A stretch of DNA of 64,000 nucleotides. Origin: Pseudoalteromonas aurantia (lineage in GTDB: Bacteria; Pseudomonadota; Gammaproteobacteria; Enterobacterales; Alteromonadaceae). Positions 54,850-64,000 of the stretch are shown here, piece by piece. Numbering within the stretch: position 1 is the first letter of the stretch; each line of letters starts with the position of its first letter. Location: contig NZ_PNBY01000089.1 in the NCBI RefSeq assembly GCF_005886875.1, positions 1 through 64,000 of the forward strand, given 5' to 3'. Made by a program: the position numbers and the translations under genes. The notes beneath the pieces are model-generated. The model saw only the letters and a program-made list of their open reading frames with translations. It did not search any database and had not been told where the DNA came from.

Positions 54850-57800
54850 TTAGCGTCTTACTCGTCGTACCAAGGCAGGTACTAACAACAAATATATCAG
54901 CACTGGGAAGCTACCGCCGCTAGACGATTGTGTTGCATTATTCGACTCCACTGCCGCTCTGGCTTTAACCGTCACGTCAACATTACCTGTGCTTTGCATA
55001 CCGTGTTCGTCAGCCACAATGTAACTAATCGTCACTTGGCCTTCACTGCCTATAACCGGTTGATACACTAATTGCTCTGCCTCAACTGATACCGCGCCAG
55101 AACTGGCCACGGCACTTAACAAAGACAATGCGTCATTATTGGGGTCTGTGTCATTTTTTAATACATCAATCACACTGCTTTCATCATTAAACACGGTCGC
55201 GCTATCATTGTGTGCAATTGGCGCGTGATTTTCTTCATTCACCGTGGCAGATATGGTCACTGTGACATACGCGTTGGCAGTCTCACCTTGACCATCACTG
55301 ATGGTATACGCAATCCGGTCGCTACCAACAAAGTCTGCGGCACTGTCATACAACAACGTCGAGTCACTGTTTATATGTACGCGCCCGAACTCTGCATACG
55401 CACTAATGACGTACAAGGCATCATTATCAGCGTCGGTGTCGTTATTTAGCACCGATACGACCGCTTGCGTATTTTGTGACATAATCATCGTATCATCTAC
55501 CGCAACAGGTGCCTGATTATCGCTCACCGCAACGCTCACACCACCTGGGTCGACAATTTTGCCGTTCTTTAAACCGTCTGCATCATATTGACCACCATCT
55601 ACTAGGGTCAACCGTACACACCAAGCCCCTTCGATTAAACCAGATTGCCAGCTCGGATCATCTATAGCAGGACAATGCCCTTGTTGCCCCATAGCAGAGT
55701 GTAATTCATTGCCATTTTCTTCAACGAAGGTGATCCACCCTTGCTCTGGCAAGAATTTACGATACTGTGCATTGGCTGGGATTGCAGACTGTTGAGGTAA
55801 CACAACCTTAACGCTCGACACCCCACTGGCAGTAGTCACAACGAAATCGAAAATCCCGCCTTGATTTTTCATGCCAGTATCTAAGCTTAAATGCGCTGAG
55901 TTTGCGATCTGCTCTTCATTCAGTCGCGCATTGGCAGCCCCTAAACTGGCGCTGCCTAACGACATACACACACCGGTTTCGACTTCTATTAATCCAGTAC
56001 GCCACTCATTTTTTTGAGTTGGTAAAACGTTACACTGGCTATCAATTGGATCTAAGTAATTGGCAATGCCGTCACCATCATCATCAGCAAATCCTTCCAA
56101 TGCATCATTGAGCAAATCGCCATCGGTGTCTTTCGTTTCATCAAGGGTTGGCGTAACTGCAACTAATTTAAAATACACATTTTGCGTATCTTGTAATCCC
56201 TCTTCATCAGTCACAGTCGCACTCAATTGATACATACCCGGTACAAGTGTTTGCGGGTCAATACTCAGCTCATTCGACTGTGAAGTACTATTAACTACCC
56301 CATCCGGTAGTTGCCAGTTTATGGTATATGAATCATCAGGATTTTGGTCAGTTACCGCCGCATGTATCAGAATATCGCCATCTTGCTGCGACATAGTGGT
56401 ACGCAGTTGATCCGCTTGCGTCGCACTTAGCGTCACAACCGGAGCAAGGTTTAATTCAGATATCACAATTTCATGATTCGTTTGCTTACTTAAGTTTTGC
56501 TCATCACTTTGCAAAGTCAACACGATTGATTCACCACTGTCGGCTAACGTATCACTCAACACGTCAATTTCAATCTGTCCGTGTGTCCCTTGTGCGATCA
56601 CCAGTTCACCACTTGGTGAAGCGAAGTCATCGGTGCTTGCCGTACCACTGATTGAGTACCCAAGTGTTACTGGGTACTCAAAATGTGTACCACTTAGTAC
56701 CACAGAGATCACCGCTTTATTGCCTTCAAGTACCACTTGGCTTGGCGATGAAAAACCAACCAAAGGTTTAACGTTTACTTGCTGGGCGACTTTATCACAC
56801 ACCTCATTACTACATGCTTGCCAGTAAACTCTGTTAAACCCTGAAGGTAAATGTTCACTTCCTTCACGCGTAACAGCAATAGCCTCACCAGCCACATTTA
56901 TCGCAGTTGCAACGCCCAAGTCTACTTGGGTAAATTGCCCGGTTGCGTTAACCGTTATTGGGTTTGGTACGGTGATCGTCGGTGCTGAACCTTGCTGTTG
57001 CTTTATTTCCAATAACCCTTCGTCACGCCCGCCGAATCCATCTGCAATAGCGTAACGCACCTGTGCGTGGCCTTGGAATGTATCAGTCGTGGTAAAACGA
57101 ATGGTATTGTCAACAACCATCACAGACCCCGCGTCTGTACTTACCGCAATTAAGGTCAATACATCATTGTCAGCATCAAGGTCGTTCTCTAATACGTCAA
57201 TAAGTACAGAATCTTCATTGCTATCAAGTTCAAAAGTATCATCATGGGCGATAGGTGATACATTTTTAGTATTAATAGTGACATGCACTGTGGCAGCGCC
57301 AGTCACCGTGCCATCACTTATTGTATAGGTAAGTGCTGCACTGCCAGTGTTAAGTTGAGGCGCTTGATAAATAAGGGTGTTATTACTGATGCTAACTGCA
57401 CCCACATCAGCCGACGCAGAAACAATATTTAATGTGTCATTATCGATATCAGAATCATTGCTTAGTACATCGATTGTTGTTGCACTACGCGCAGAGGCAA
57501 GTGCTGTGTCGTTATTTAACACTGGTGCATCATTCACGGGCAGTACGGTAATCTTGGCAATAGCACTCGACGTGGCACCTTGAGAGTCTTCAATGGTGTA
57601 ACTTAGCGTCGCAACCCCATTAAAGTGAGCGCTCGGCGTGTAAGTCAGTGTTGAAGCGGTATGTGTCACAACGCCTTTTCCTGACATAATCGTCGCCGCA
57701 CTAATTTTCAATGCGGCGGTGTTTTCATCGATATCATTGTCAATAACAGATACTGTGACGGCGTTATCTTCATTGGTGGTCGCGGCATCATCTTTTGCTA

Positions 57801-60800
57801 CTGGCGCTTGATCCTTGGCGGTAACAGTCACTGTTACTGTTGCAATCGCAGTGCCATTGGCACCATCGTTGATCGCATAGTTTATCGAGGCCTCTCCCAC
57901 AAAGTCTGCATTTGGCGTAAATAATATATTTGCCCCAGACCAACTCACCGAACCCACCTCATTAGAGAGCGTTGCAGAGGTAATAAAAAGCGTATTGCCT
58001 TCTGGGTCTTGGTCATTAGCTAATACATTAATATTAACCGACTCACCTTGCACCGTTTCAGCGGTATCATCATTCGCAATCGGTGCTTGGTTTACTGGTA
58101 ATACTACAGCCGCTAAATCAAAGTCTGCAATCACAGGGTCATGATCAGATGAACGATACGGTGTTTCACCAAACCACTTGGCTTGTTGAGCTTCAGTTTT
58201 ATCCTCAGTATTGTAATCAAGCGCCGTCGCTTCATCAGCGTTAATGTGCCAGTGCATCACTTGCGCAACGCTATCCACTGAAGTATTTGCCGTTAATAAG
58301 TGGTCTAAACTTCCAGCCACCCCGGAGTAATAATATGAATAATTTTCGCCCGTGCCTTTGGCTAAATTTACATTAGTAAACCCTGCGTTATAAAACTCTA
58401 GCATAGGCTCTTCATAGGCGTAGGCATTAAAGTCTCCTAAAATGGCAAATATTGGTTCATCATTACTATATACCTCAGTGCTCATTGCACTGCGCGATTT
58501 CAGATCTGGGGCATTCAACTTTGCCGTTTTACCGAGGCTTTTAAGTAATGTTTTTGATGCCAATACACGCTGGCCATTACATGCGCCTTGCACATCATCA
58601 TCCATATCTGCGCCACAAGAGCCCCCTTTCGAGCGGAAGTGGTTCACAATCACTTTTATTTCTTTACCACCAGTGATTGGCATAAAGCTCTGCATCATTG
58701 GCGGGCGATGTGCTTTGGTTTGTTCATCAAATGGCGCGTCAGTTATCACCTGTGGTACACCAACCGGCTGTACTCTATTACTACGATAAATAATCCCAAC
58801 GGTAACCGCATCAGAGCCGACTTTGTCTAATTTCGGATTAACAAATTGCCAAGTGTGTTGCTGATCGCGCTCGTTTAACCCATCAATCAAGTTTTGAATC
58901 GCACTGCTACGACCAAACCCACTATTTTCTATTTCCATTAAGCCCACAACATCCGCATCCATGGCTGTAATAGCCCGGATAATTTTGCTGCGTTGACGCT
59001 TAAATTCTTTTTCGTTATTGGCACCTCTCCCTTTAAAATCAAGGAAATAGTTCAAAACATTAAAGCTTGCGACACGAATATGTGGTGATGATTTTCGGGC
59101 AAAAGGTTTGCCGCGCCGTGCATTTACATTATCAAATTGAGGCACAGTGGTTGGCAGTAACTTATACTTGCCGAACCCGTAATGGATCACACCACTAAAG
59201 CCTGAAACCTGCGCCCCTGAACGAAGCGGTTTGTCTGCACTAAATTGCGGGTAGTAGCTAATGCTTTCTGGATTGCGTTGTGTAGAATCGTCGTCTATCA
59301 ATAGTACATTTCGAGCGTTCAAATCTGCGAGTGCTTGACGCTTTGGGTCGCCCTTACGGTATTTATTGGTCGGTTGCACACGCATGCCGTTAGATAATAA
59401 TATCTCTCCATACTTTGTGAAGTTATGACTCAAAGTGACATGTAGCTTTTGAGGCAGCGTGACCCACATCCCTTCTAAAGACTCTTGCATAAAGTTTTCC
59501 GCAAACGGTAAATTAACCTGCGTTGGCGTTACCTTCGTCAATACATTGGTGGCACATGTGGTTATGTTTGCAGCGTCATTAAGTTGCGTTAAACCGTATT
59601 TTTCAGCCACTTTCGCTGTAAAACGAACTTGCTGGCCCACCGTAACCTCTGTGGCTGTATGCGCCACAAATATGCCTTCAGAAGTGGCTGTATTATCATC
59701 TTTTTGTGTGTCTTCTTCTTGTACAAAAAAGCCACCATGCTGGCCTGCACCTTGATAGCTTGCCACCACAATACCTTCTACCACGACACTTTTATCAACC
59801 AGTGGGCTTGTACTCTTCGCGCCTTGAATGGCACTGATTAAAGTCGCGCTATCACCACATTTGCCCAGTTCAACCGGTGATGTGCCGCTAGAACCACATG
59901 CTGCCGTACCACTGCACCCCAAGCCATCAGCAAGGTTTTTAGCAAAGCCTTGCCATTGTGCGCTTGGGTTAAATACATCTTCGCCGTTTACATCACCGGC
60001 TGTAATACCCGCTTTGCGTCGTAGCGTTTTATCTTTTGTTGATGTCTCGCCTGAGCCCCAGCTACTGCCTGGATCTGTCCCTAATTGACCAAACACATCG
60101 GTGACTTTCTCATCAACCATAAGCACCAAAGTATCGTCACCATTAAAATAAGTCACCGTACTGGTGCTATTTTGACGCCCCTTTATCTCTTCATTGGCAC
60201 CACTATTGGCAATCACATAGCTTGCTTTATCGGCTAATACCCCTGATAAGATTTGCGAGCGTAGCCCTTCGGTTGCAAGTGGTTTACCATTGTCCGCAAG
60301 CACTATTTTAACGCGACTTAAATCTAGGCTCTCCCCCGAGAAGTTAGTGATCTCAATCGCTTTGTTATTGCTGCTGCCTTCAATATATTCGGTAAAAATG
60401 ACATTATTTACCGGCGTATCATTACTGACTAAAATTGAAAAAGGCGCAAGTTCAACCGCTGTAGTATTGCCATCAGTCACACTGATAACAATCCCGTTAT
60501 AACTCCCTTTGTCCGAAGTCGTTGGCGTGCCTGACAGCTCACCCGTACTGGTATTAAATGCAGCCCAGCTTGGTTTATTAACAATGCTAAAGGTTAAACT
60601 ATCGTTGTCACTGTCATGGGCTGTAGGCACAAAACGGTATGTTTGATTAATTAATACACCCGTACTCGGTACGCCTGACAGTGTGGGGGGATGCTTAATG
60701 GTTTTTGGGTCAACCACGTCAATATTAAACGCCGCCAAACTCGTACTGAATACACCATCGCTCACAGAGATTTGAATATCACGATATGTCGTAACATCAG

Positions 60801-62883
60801 CTATTTCAGGCGTCCCAGTCAATGCACCCGTGACGCTATTAAACTCAGCCCATGTTGGTTTATTCACCACGGAAAACGCTAACGTATCACGATTCACGTC
60901 GCTTGCTGACGGCACAAAGCGATAGGCACTGCCAGCACCGATGCTAAGTACCGGGGAGCCGCCAATAACTGGCGCTGTCGGACCTATTTTTGGACAGGTT
61001 TTCCCAAACAACAATTCAGCAAACTCGCCATTATCGACAAACGGATTACGGTTGCCCTGCTGTTCTACTATGCGTTGATGGCGATCACGCTCTAGGGTAT
61101 CGATAGGATCCTGACGATGCCACTGCATTAAATTACATAGGACACCTAACGTTGGTGACTTACTGCCACTTACCGTGTTAACCAGTTCTAAATCAGGCAT
61201 GTTGCCGTCAGTACCATCGTAGCGTACGGCCATGTAAAACATCATACGCGCTGCATCACCTTTGACTGCATCACGTGGCTCAAACGAGTCATCATCAGTA
61301 AAGTTACCAGGCGCTCCACTTACCGGAGCCCCCCCCTCATCATAATCTTTATTACTACGCGCAGAATTTACTTTTACATTGGTAGGGCGTAAATGATGTA
61401 TATCAGTGTAACCATATTGATTCTGTTCAGGAAAACCATGAGACTTTGGCCAGCTGTGCTCTCGGTTCCACTGTGTTGTTCCGCCACCATTGGTATTTTT
61501 GGCTTGGCTGCGACCAGAGTAAAACAAAATCACATTCTCTGAGTTTTGTGGATCTTCATCTGAGTACTTAAGTGCGTCCCATACCTGCGAATAGGTCATT
61601 TGCTGCTGACCTTGACGTGCGATCAGGGCTAACGCCTGCTCAAGTTCTGTATCAGTTTTGCCAATTGCTGAGGCATAGTATTGGCTGTAATCATAATTAC
61701 TGCCTGGCTTGTCTGTCACCGTAATAGAGAACGACGGCAGACTTTGCGCAGTATTGTGTCCATCAGAAACAGAGATGGTAACATCAGCATACACCCCAAC
61801 ATGTACTTCATTTGGCGCACCACTTAATTGACCGGTTTTTGTATCAAACACAGCCCAACTGGGTTTATTATTAATTGTAAAAGTCAGTGTATCGTTTTCA
61901 ACATCCGTCGCTTTTGGCGCAAAGCTGTAAGACCGAGTTGCTTGAATCGACAATGCTGGCGTGCCGGTGATTTGTGGTACATCGTTCGTACTAGCAGGCC
62001 TGACCAAAATAGAAAAAGATGCCAGCGCATCAGAAGCAGTCCCATCATTGACAGTTATCACAATACCAGTATGGCTACCAATATCAGCAGCTGTTATGTC
62101 TCCTGAAAGCTGACCTGTTGTTGTATCAAATTCAGCCCATTCAGGTTTATTTTCAATCGTAAAAATAAGGGAGTCGTTATCAAGGTTGGTCACACTTGGC
62201 GTAAAGTCATAGCGGGTACCGGCATTAACAACTGTTTTGGCAGCCCCACTAATTTTAGAAGGTATATTACCATCTCCACCACATGCCGCGACCCCAGAGC
62301 AGCCTAAACCATCAAAGGTATCTTTAGCAAAACCGACCCACTCATTAGATGGGATAAACGCGTCATCATAGATCGTATCTCCCACAATAATGCCTGTTTT
62401 ACGACGTAATGTTCTATCGAGTGTGCTCGTCTCGCCACTGCCCCAGCTTTTACCCGGATCTGTACCCACTTGCCCAAAGCTATCAACCACTTTGCCATTT
62501 AAAAATAGCGTTAACGCGTCATTACCATTGAAGCTAGTCGCATTACTGGTTGTATTACTGAACGCTTTAAGCGCATCGACCGCGCCACCATTGGTCAATA
62601 CATAACTGCTTCCTGCAGCTAAAGTACCAGAGAGTACAATAGGCGTAACATCAGCATGAACTTTACCATTGGTGGTTAATGCAATTGAAACCTGAGTTAA
62701 ATCGACGCTAGATACGCCAACATTGGTGATTTCTAGTGCTTTGTTACTACCACCTCCTTCAACATACTCAGTAAAAATAACATTGGCTGTCGCTTGACCC
62801 ATAACAAGGTTCGCACATACCCCGGCAATTATACTGCGTTTTAAATATCGCAATCGCCTGTAAGCGCGTGTGTAATTAGACAT
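54850..62883 (-). CDS. giant secreted dual nuclease: endonuclease I plus ExeM-type nuclease with adhesion-like repeats
   Basis: A 2677-aa surface or secreted protein. Order: signal peptide (1-37); lamin-tail domain (about 38-150); two putative-Ig domains (about 205-395); endonuclease I domain (about 400-630; Trp-Asn-Arg-Glu-His-Ser-Trp-Pro near 476); two more putative-Ig domains (about 640-825); second lamin-tail domain (near 833); OB-like region (about 990-1190); endonuclease/exonuclease/phosphatase domain (about 1270-1590; Ser-Phe-Asn-Val-Leu-Asn near 1277, Gly-Asp-Phe-Asn-Ala later, Ser-Ser-Asp-His-Asp-Pro near 1581). Four cadherin-like repeats, a Calx-beta-like part, a choice-of-anchor-like domain and two more repeats follow, ending in a GlyGly-CTERM-like tail (Ser-Gly-Gly-Ser, hydrophobic helix, Arg-rich end). 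The ATG at 62883 has GGGAA upstream and starts the signal peptide. It likely degrades extracellular DNA. Confidence 0.9.
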   Translation of the reverse strand: MSNYTRAYRRLRYLKRSIIAGVCANLVMGQATANVIFTEYVEGGGSNKALEITNVGVSSVDLTQVSIALTTNGKVHADVTPIVLSGTLAAGSSYVLTNGGAVDALKAFSNTTSNATSFNGNDALTLFLNGKVVDSFGQVGTDPGKSWGSGETSTLDRTLRRKTGIIVGDTIYDDAFIPSNEWVGFAKDTFDGLGCSGVAACGGDGNIPSKISGAAKTVVNAGTRYDFTPSVTNLDNDSLIFTIENKPEWAEFDTTTGQLSGDITAADIGSHTGIVITVNDGTASDALASFSILVRPASTNDVPQITGTPALSIQATRSYSFAPKATDVENDTLTFTINNKPSWAVFDTKTGQLSGAPNEVHVGVYADVTISVSDGHNTAQSLPSFSITVTDKPGSNYDYSQYYASAIGKTDTELEQALALIARQGQQQMTYSQVWDALKYSDEDPQNSENVILFYSGRSQAKNTNGGGTTQWNREHSWPKSHGFPEQNQYGYTDIHHLRPTNVKVNSARSNKDYDEGGAPVSGAPGNFTDDDSFEPRDAVKGDAARMMFYMAVRYDGTDGNMPDLELVNTVSGSKSPTLGVLCNLMQWHRQDPIDTLERDRHQRIVEQQGNRNPFVDNGEFAELLFGKTCPKIGPTAPVIGGSPVLSIGAGSAYRFVPSASDVNRDTLAFSVVNKPTWAEFNSVTGALTGTPEIADVTTYRDIQISVSDGVFSTSLAAFNIDVVDPKTIKHPPTLSGVPSTGVLINQTYRFVPTAHDSDNDSLTFSIVNKPSWAAFNTSTGELSGTPTTSDKGSYNGIVISVTDGNTTAVELAPFSILVSNDTPVNNVIFTEYIEGSSNNKAIEITNFSGESLDLSRVKIVLADNGKPLATEGLRSQILSGVLADKASYVIANSGANEEIKGRQNSTSTVTYFNGDDTLVLMVDEKVTDVFGQLGTDPGSSWGSGETSTKDKTLRRKAGITAGDVNGEDVFNPSAQWQGFAKNLADGLGCSGTAACGSSGTSPVELGKCGDSATLISAIQGAKSTSPLVDKSVVVEGIVVASYQGAGQHGGFFVQEEDTQKDDNTATSEGIFVAHTATEVTVGQQVRFTAKVAEKYGLTQLNDAANITTCATNVLTKVTPTQVNLPFAENFMQESLEGMWVTLPQKLHVTLSHNFTKYGEILLSNGMRVQPTNKYRKGDPKRQALADLNARNVLLIDDDSTQRNPESISYYPQFSADKPLRSGAQVSGFSGVIHYGFGKYKLLPTTVPQFDNVNARRGKPFARKSSPHIRVASFNVLNYFLDFKGRGANNEKEFKRQRSKIIRAITAMDADVVGLMEIENSGFGRSSAIQNLIDGLNERDQQHTWQFVNPKLDKVGSDAVTVGIIYRSNRVQPVGVPQVITDAPFDEQTKAHRPPMMQSFMPITGGKEIKVIVNHFRSKGGSCGADMDDDVQGACNGQRVLASKTLLKSLGKTAKLNAPDLKSRSAMSTEVYSNDEPIFAILGDFNAYAYEEPMLEFYNAGFTNVNLAKGTGENYSYYYSGVAGSLDHLLTANTSVDSVAQVMHWHINADEATALDYNTEDKTEAQQAKWFGETPYRSSDHDPVIADFDLAAVVLPVNQAPIANDDTAETVQGESVNINVLANDQDPEGNTLFITSATLSNEVGSVSWSGANILFTPNADFVGEASINYAINDGANGTAIATVTVTVTAKDQAPVAKDDAATTNEDNAVTVSVIDNDIDENTAALKISAATIMSGKGVVTHTASTLTYTPSAHFNGVATLSYTIEDSQGATSSAIAKITVLPVNDAPVLNNDTALASARSATTIDVLSNDSDIDNDTLNIVSASADVGAVSISNNTLIYQAPQLNTGSAALTYTISDGTVTGAATVHVTINTKNVSPIAHDDTFELDSNEDSVLIDVLENDLDADNDVLTLIAVSTDAGSVMVVDNTIRFTTTDTFQGHAQVRYAIADGFGGRDEGLLEIKQQQGSAPTITVPNPITVNATGQFTQVDLGVATAINVAGEAIAVTREGSEHLPSGFNRVYWQACSNEVCDKVAQQVNVKPLVGFSSPSQVVLEGNKAVISVVLSGTHFEYPVTLGYSISGTASTDDFASPSGELVIAQGTHGQIEIDVLSDTLADSGESIVLTLQSDEQNLSKQTNHEIVISELNLAPVVTLSATQADQLRTTMSQQDGDILIHAAVTDQNPDDSYTINWQLPDGVVNSTSQSNELSIDPQTLVPGMYQLSATVTDEEGLQDTQNVYFKLVAVTPTLDETKDTDGDLLNDALEGFADDDGDGIANYLDPIDSQCNVLPTQKNEWRTGLIEVETGVCMSLGSASLGAANARLNEEQIANSAHLSLDTGMKNQGGIFDFVVTTASGVSSVKVVLPQQSAIPANAQYRKFLPEQGWITFVEENGNELHSAMGQQGHCPAIDDPSWQSGLIEGAWCVRLTLVDGGQYDADGLKNGKIVDPGGVSVAVSDNQAPVAVDDTMIMSQNTQAVVSVLNNDTDADNDALYVISAYAEFGRVHINSDSTLLYDSAADFVGSDRIAYTISDGQGETANAYVTVTISATVNEENHAPIAHNDSATVFNDESSVIDVLKNDTDPNNDALSLLSAVASSGAVSVEAEQLVYQPVIGSEGQVTISYIVADEHGMQSTGNVDVTVKARAAVESNNATQSSSGGSFPVLIYLLLVPALVRRVRR

Positions 62884-63465
62884 AATATTCCCGTGTGTGT
62901 ATTTTATCTCTTTGGTTTTAATAAAGTTATTAAAATCGAGATTTATTAGCTTACTTTTTATACAAAAAAGCCCATTCACAAAATAGGCTGGGACTATAAT
63001 AATGTATTATGAATTATTTATTAAAATTAAATTAATTACTCAAATTGAATTTACAACAAAAAGCAGCGGAAAAAATTAACAAATAGAAAGCTAAAAACAC
63101 AAACTTAAGATACTGATAAAATTAACTTAAATATGATAAATGCATAAGTAATCTTCTACTACCAATGTAAAAAGCAAGACTGTCATTATTAGCAAAAACA
63201 AAATAAACACATTTTAGATACAATTGAAACCTATAATAAACAAGTTGGAACGGTATTATTTTTACATTCGTTTACATTGTGTGTAAATAACATACGATTT
63301 AAGATGGGCTTATGTCTTGCGTTACTTATTAATTGCAACAACGCCTCATTGTTCTACTTTTATCCAGAACACTTGCTGACAGTGAGTGCGAATTGCGGCC
63401 AGAACCACCTGACAAATTCGAGTATGATAAGCTCTGTTAATAGATTTCTTTGAGGAACCAGAGTG
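62884..63465. other. 582-bp divergent intergenic region
   Basis: Very AT-rich between the nuclease and alkyltransferase genes. A single PhoB-like half-site (CTGTCAT at 63180-63186) has no partner at 11-base spacing. No other feature was recognised. Confidence 0.5.
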
Positions 63466-63999
63466 ATGTTCGTTGATTACTTAAACACCCCGCTCGGTAC
63501 AATCGAGTGCGTATCATCTGAAAAAGGCCTAAGACACGTCATATTTTGTGGCGACCAGGTCAACGAGGCGAACCCTAATAAAATTACTCATATGTGTATT
63601 AAACAACTCGCTGAGTACTTTGATGGTTTACGCAGTACTTTTACCATTCCACTTGACCCAGTAGGTACCGATTTTCAACAGCAAGTGTGGCATTGCTTAA
63701 ACAGCATACCTTTTGGCGAAACTCGTTCTTATTTAGATATTGCCAAACAAGTTAATCGCCCGAAAGGATCGCAAGCCGTTGGTGGTGCCAATGGCAGAAA
63801 CCCAATCAGTATCATTGTGCCTTGCCATCGTGTTGTAGCCAGCACTGGTAAGTTAACAGGGTATGCAGGGGGGATAGAACGTAAATTATGGTTACTCGAA
63901 CATGAGGGCATTTGTATCAAAGCGTCTAATGAAACCAAACAGCTTGATATAAAAAACGTGTTACATACTCGCCAATCAAAAACACAATATTTAGTCTAA
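63466..63999 (+). CDS. ogt: methylated-DNA--protein-cysteine S-methyltransferase (O6-alkylguanine repair)
   Basis: A 177-aa DNA repair protein. The active-site motif Ile-Val-Pro-Cys-His-Arg-Val-Val is near residue 122, preceded by the helix-turn-helix region with Gly-Glu-Thr-Arg-Ser-Tyr and Ala-Val-Gly-Gly-Ala-Asn-Gly-Arg-Asn-Pro. It transfers the alkyl group from O6-alkylguanine to its own Cys irreversibly. Length and lack of an Ada-type zinc domain point to the Ogt type rather than Ada. GAGGA lies ten bases before the ATG; a GTG one codon earlier is an alternative start. The gene ends one base before the window edge. Confidence 0.92.
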   Translation: MFVDYLNTPLGTIECVSSEKGLRHVIFCGDQVNEANPNKITHMCIKQLAEYFDGLRSTFTIPLDPVGTDFQQQVWHCLNSIPFGETRSYLDIAKQVNRPKGSQAVGGANGRNPISIIVPCHRVVASTGKLTGYAGGIERKLWLLEHEGICIKASNETKQLDIKNVLHTRQSKTQYLV

Positions 64000-64000
64000 C

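Noticed and set aside
63180..63186. Pho box upstream of the large nuclease gene
   Set aside because: Only one half-site in the wrong orientation, with no partner at 11-base spacing.

Overview
The window reads as a chromosomal segment of an AT-rich marine gammaproteobacterium. Pseudoalteromonas or a close Alteromonadales relative is the best guess. This rests on low apparent GC, secreted ExeM-type nuclease, YHYH and MipA/OmpV proteins, and REP-like and MITE-like intergenic repeats. No rRNA, tRNA, CRISPR array, phage or intact insertion sequence was seen.

Left part (about 0.2-29 kb, all minus strand): a nonribosomal peptide/polyketide locus. Read in the direction of transcription it encodes a 4164-aa NRPS (A-PCP-C-A-PCP-C-A-PCP-E-C-A-PCP), a 1670-aa NRPS (C-A-PCP-C-PCP), a 1284-aa PKS-like protein (KS, degenerate AT-like and KR-like regions, ACP) and a 503-aa free-standing condensation-type protein. 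The four genes are tightly spaced or overlapping. Hand-read specificity codes suggest X - aromatic/hydrophobic - D-Asn - Asn - Thr, followed by an A-less C-PCP module and an unusual PKS terminus. There is no thioesterase, MbtH or phosphopantetheinyl transferase in the window. Downstream on the same strand lie two paralogous pairs, each a membrane-anchored alpha/beta hydrolase plus a polytopic membrane protein. The last pair is translationally coupled to an acyltransferase-3 enzyme. These may modify, export or protect against the product, but that is inference.

Middle part (29-40 kb, mostly plus strand): divergent from the NRPS operon are a MipA/OmpV outer-membrane protein and a DUF2141 - membrane-fusion - RND transporter operon, a candidate export route. 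Then come an epimerase, a frameshifted GFA-family pseudogene, a MAPEG protein, two secreted or anchored hydrolases and a small secreted six-cysteine peptide.

Right part (40-64 kb): secreted and envelope genes suggesting extracellular DNA/nucleotide scavenging. There is a triple OB-like repeat protein next to a 2',3'-cyclic phosphodiesterase/5'-nucleotidase lipoprotein preceded by a convincing three-repeat Pho box. Further right is a 2677-aa surface protein that joins an endonuclease-I domain to an ExeM-type nuclease domain. Between them are a membrane S12 serine hydrolase, a PKD/YHYH lipoprotein, a LytTR regulator with a divergent acyltransferase, and a secreted beta-propeller protein. The window ends with an O6-alkylguanine-DNA alkyltransferase.

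Repeats: three copies (one truncated) of a 189-bp MITE-like element with imperfect terminal inverted repeats, and a four-unit array of about 200-bp REP/BIME-like repeats. Domain boundaries, specificity codes and promoters were read by eye without alignments, so residue positions are approximate.
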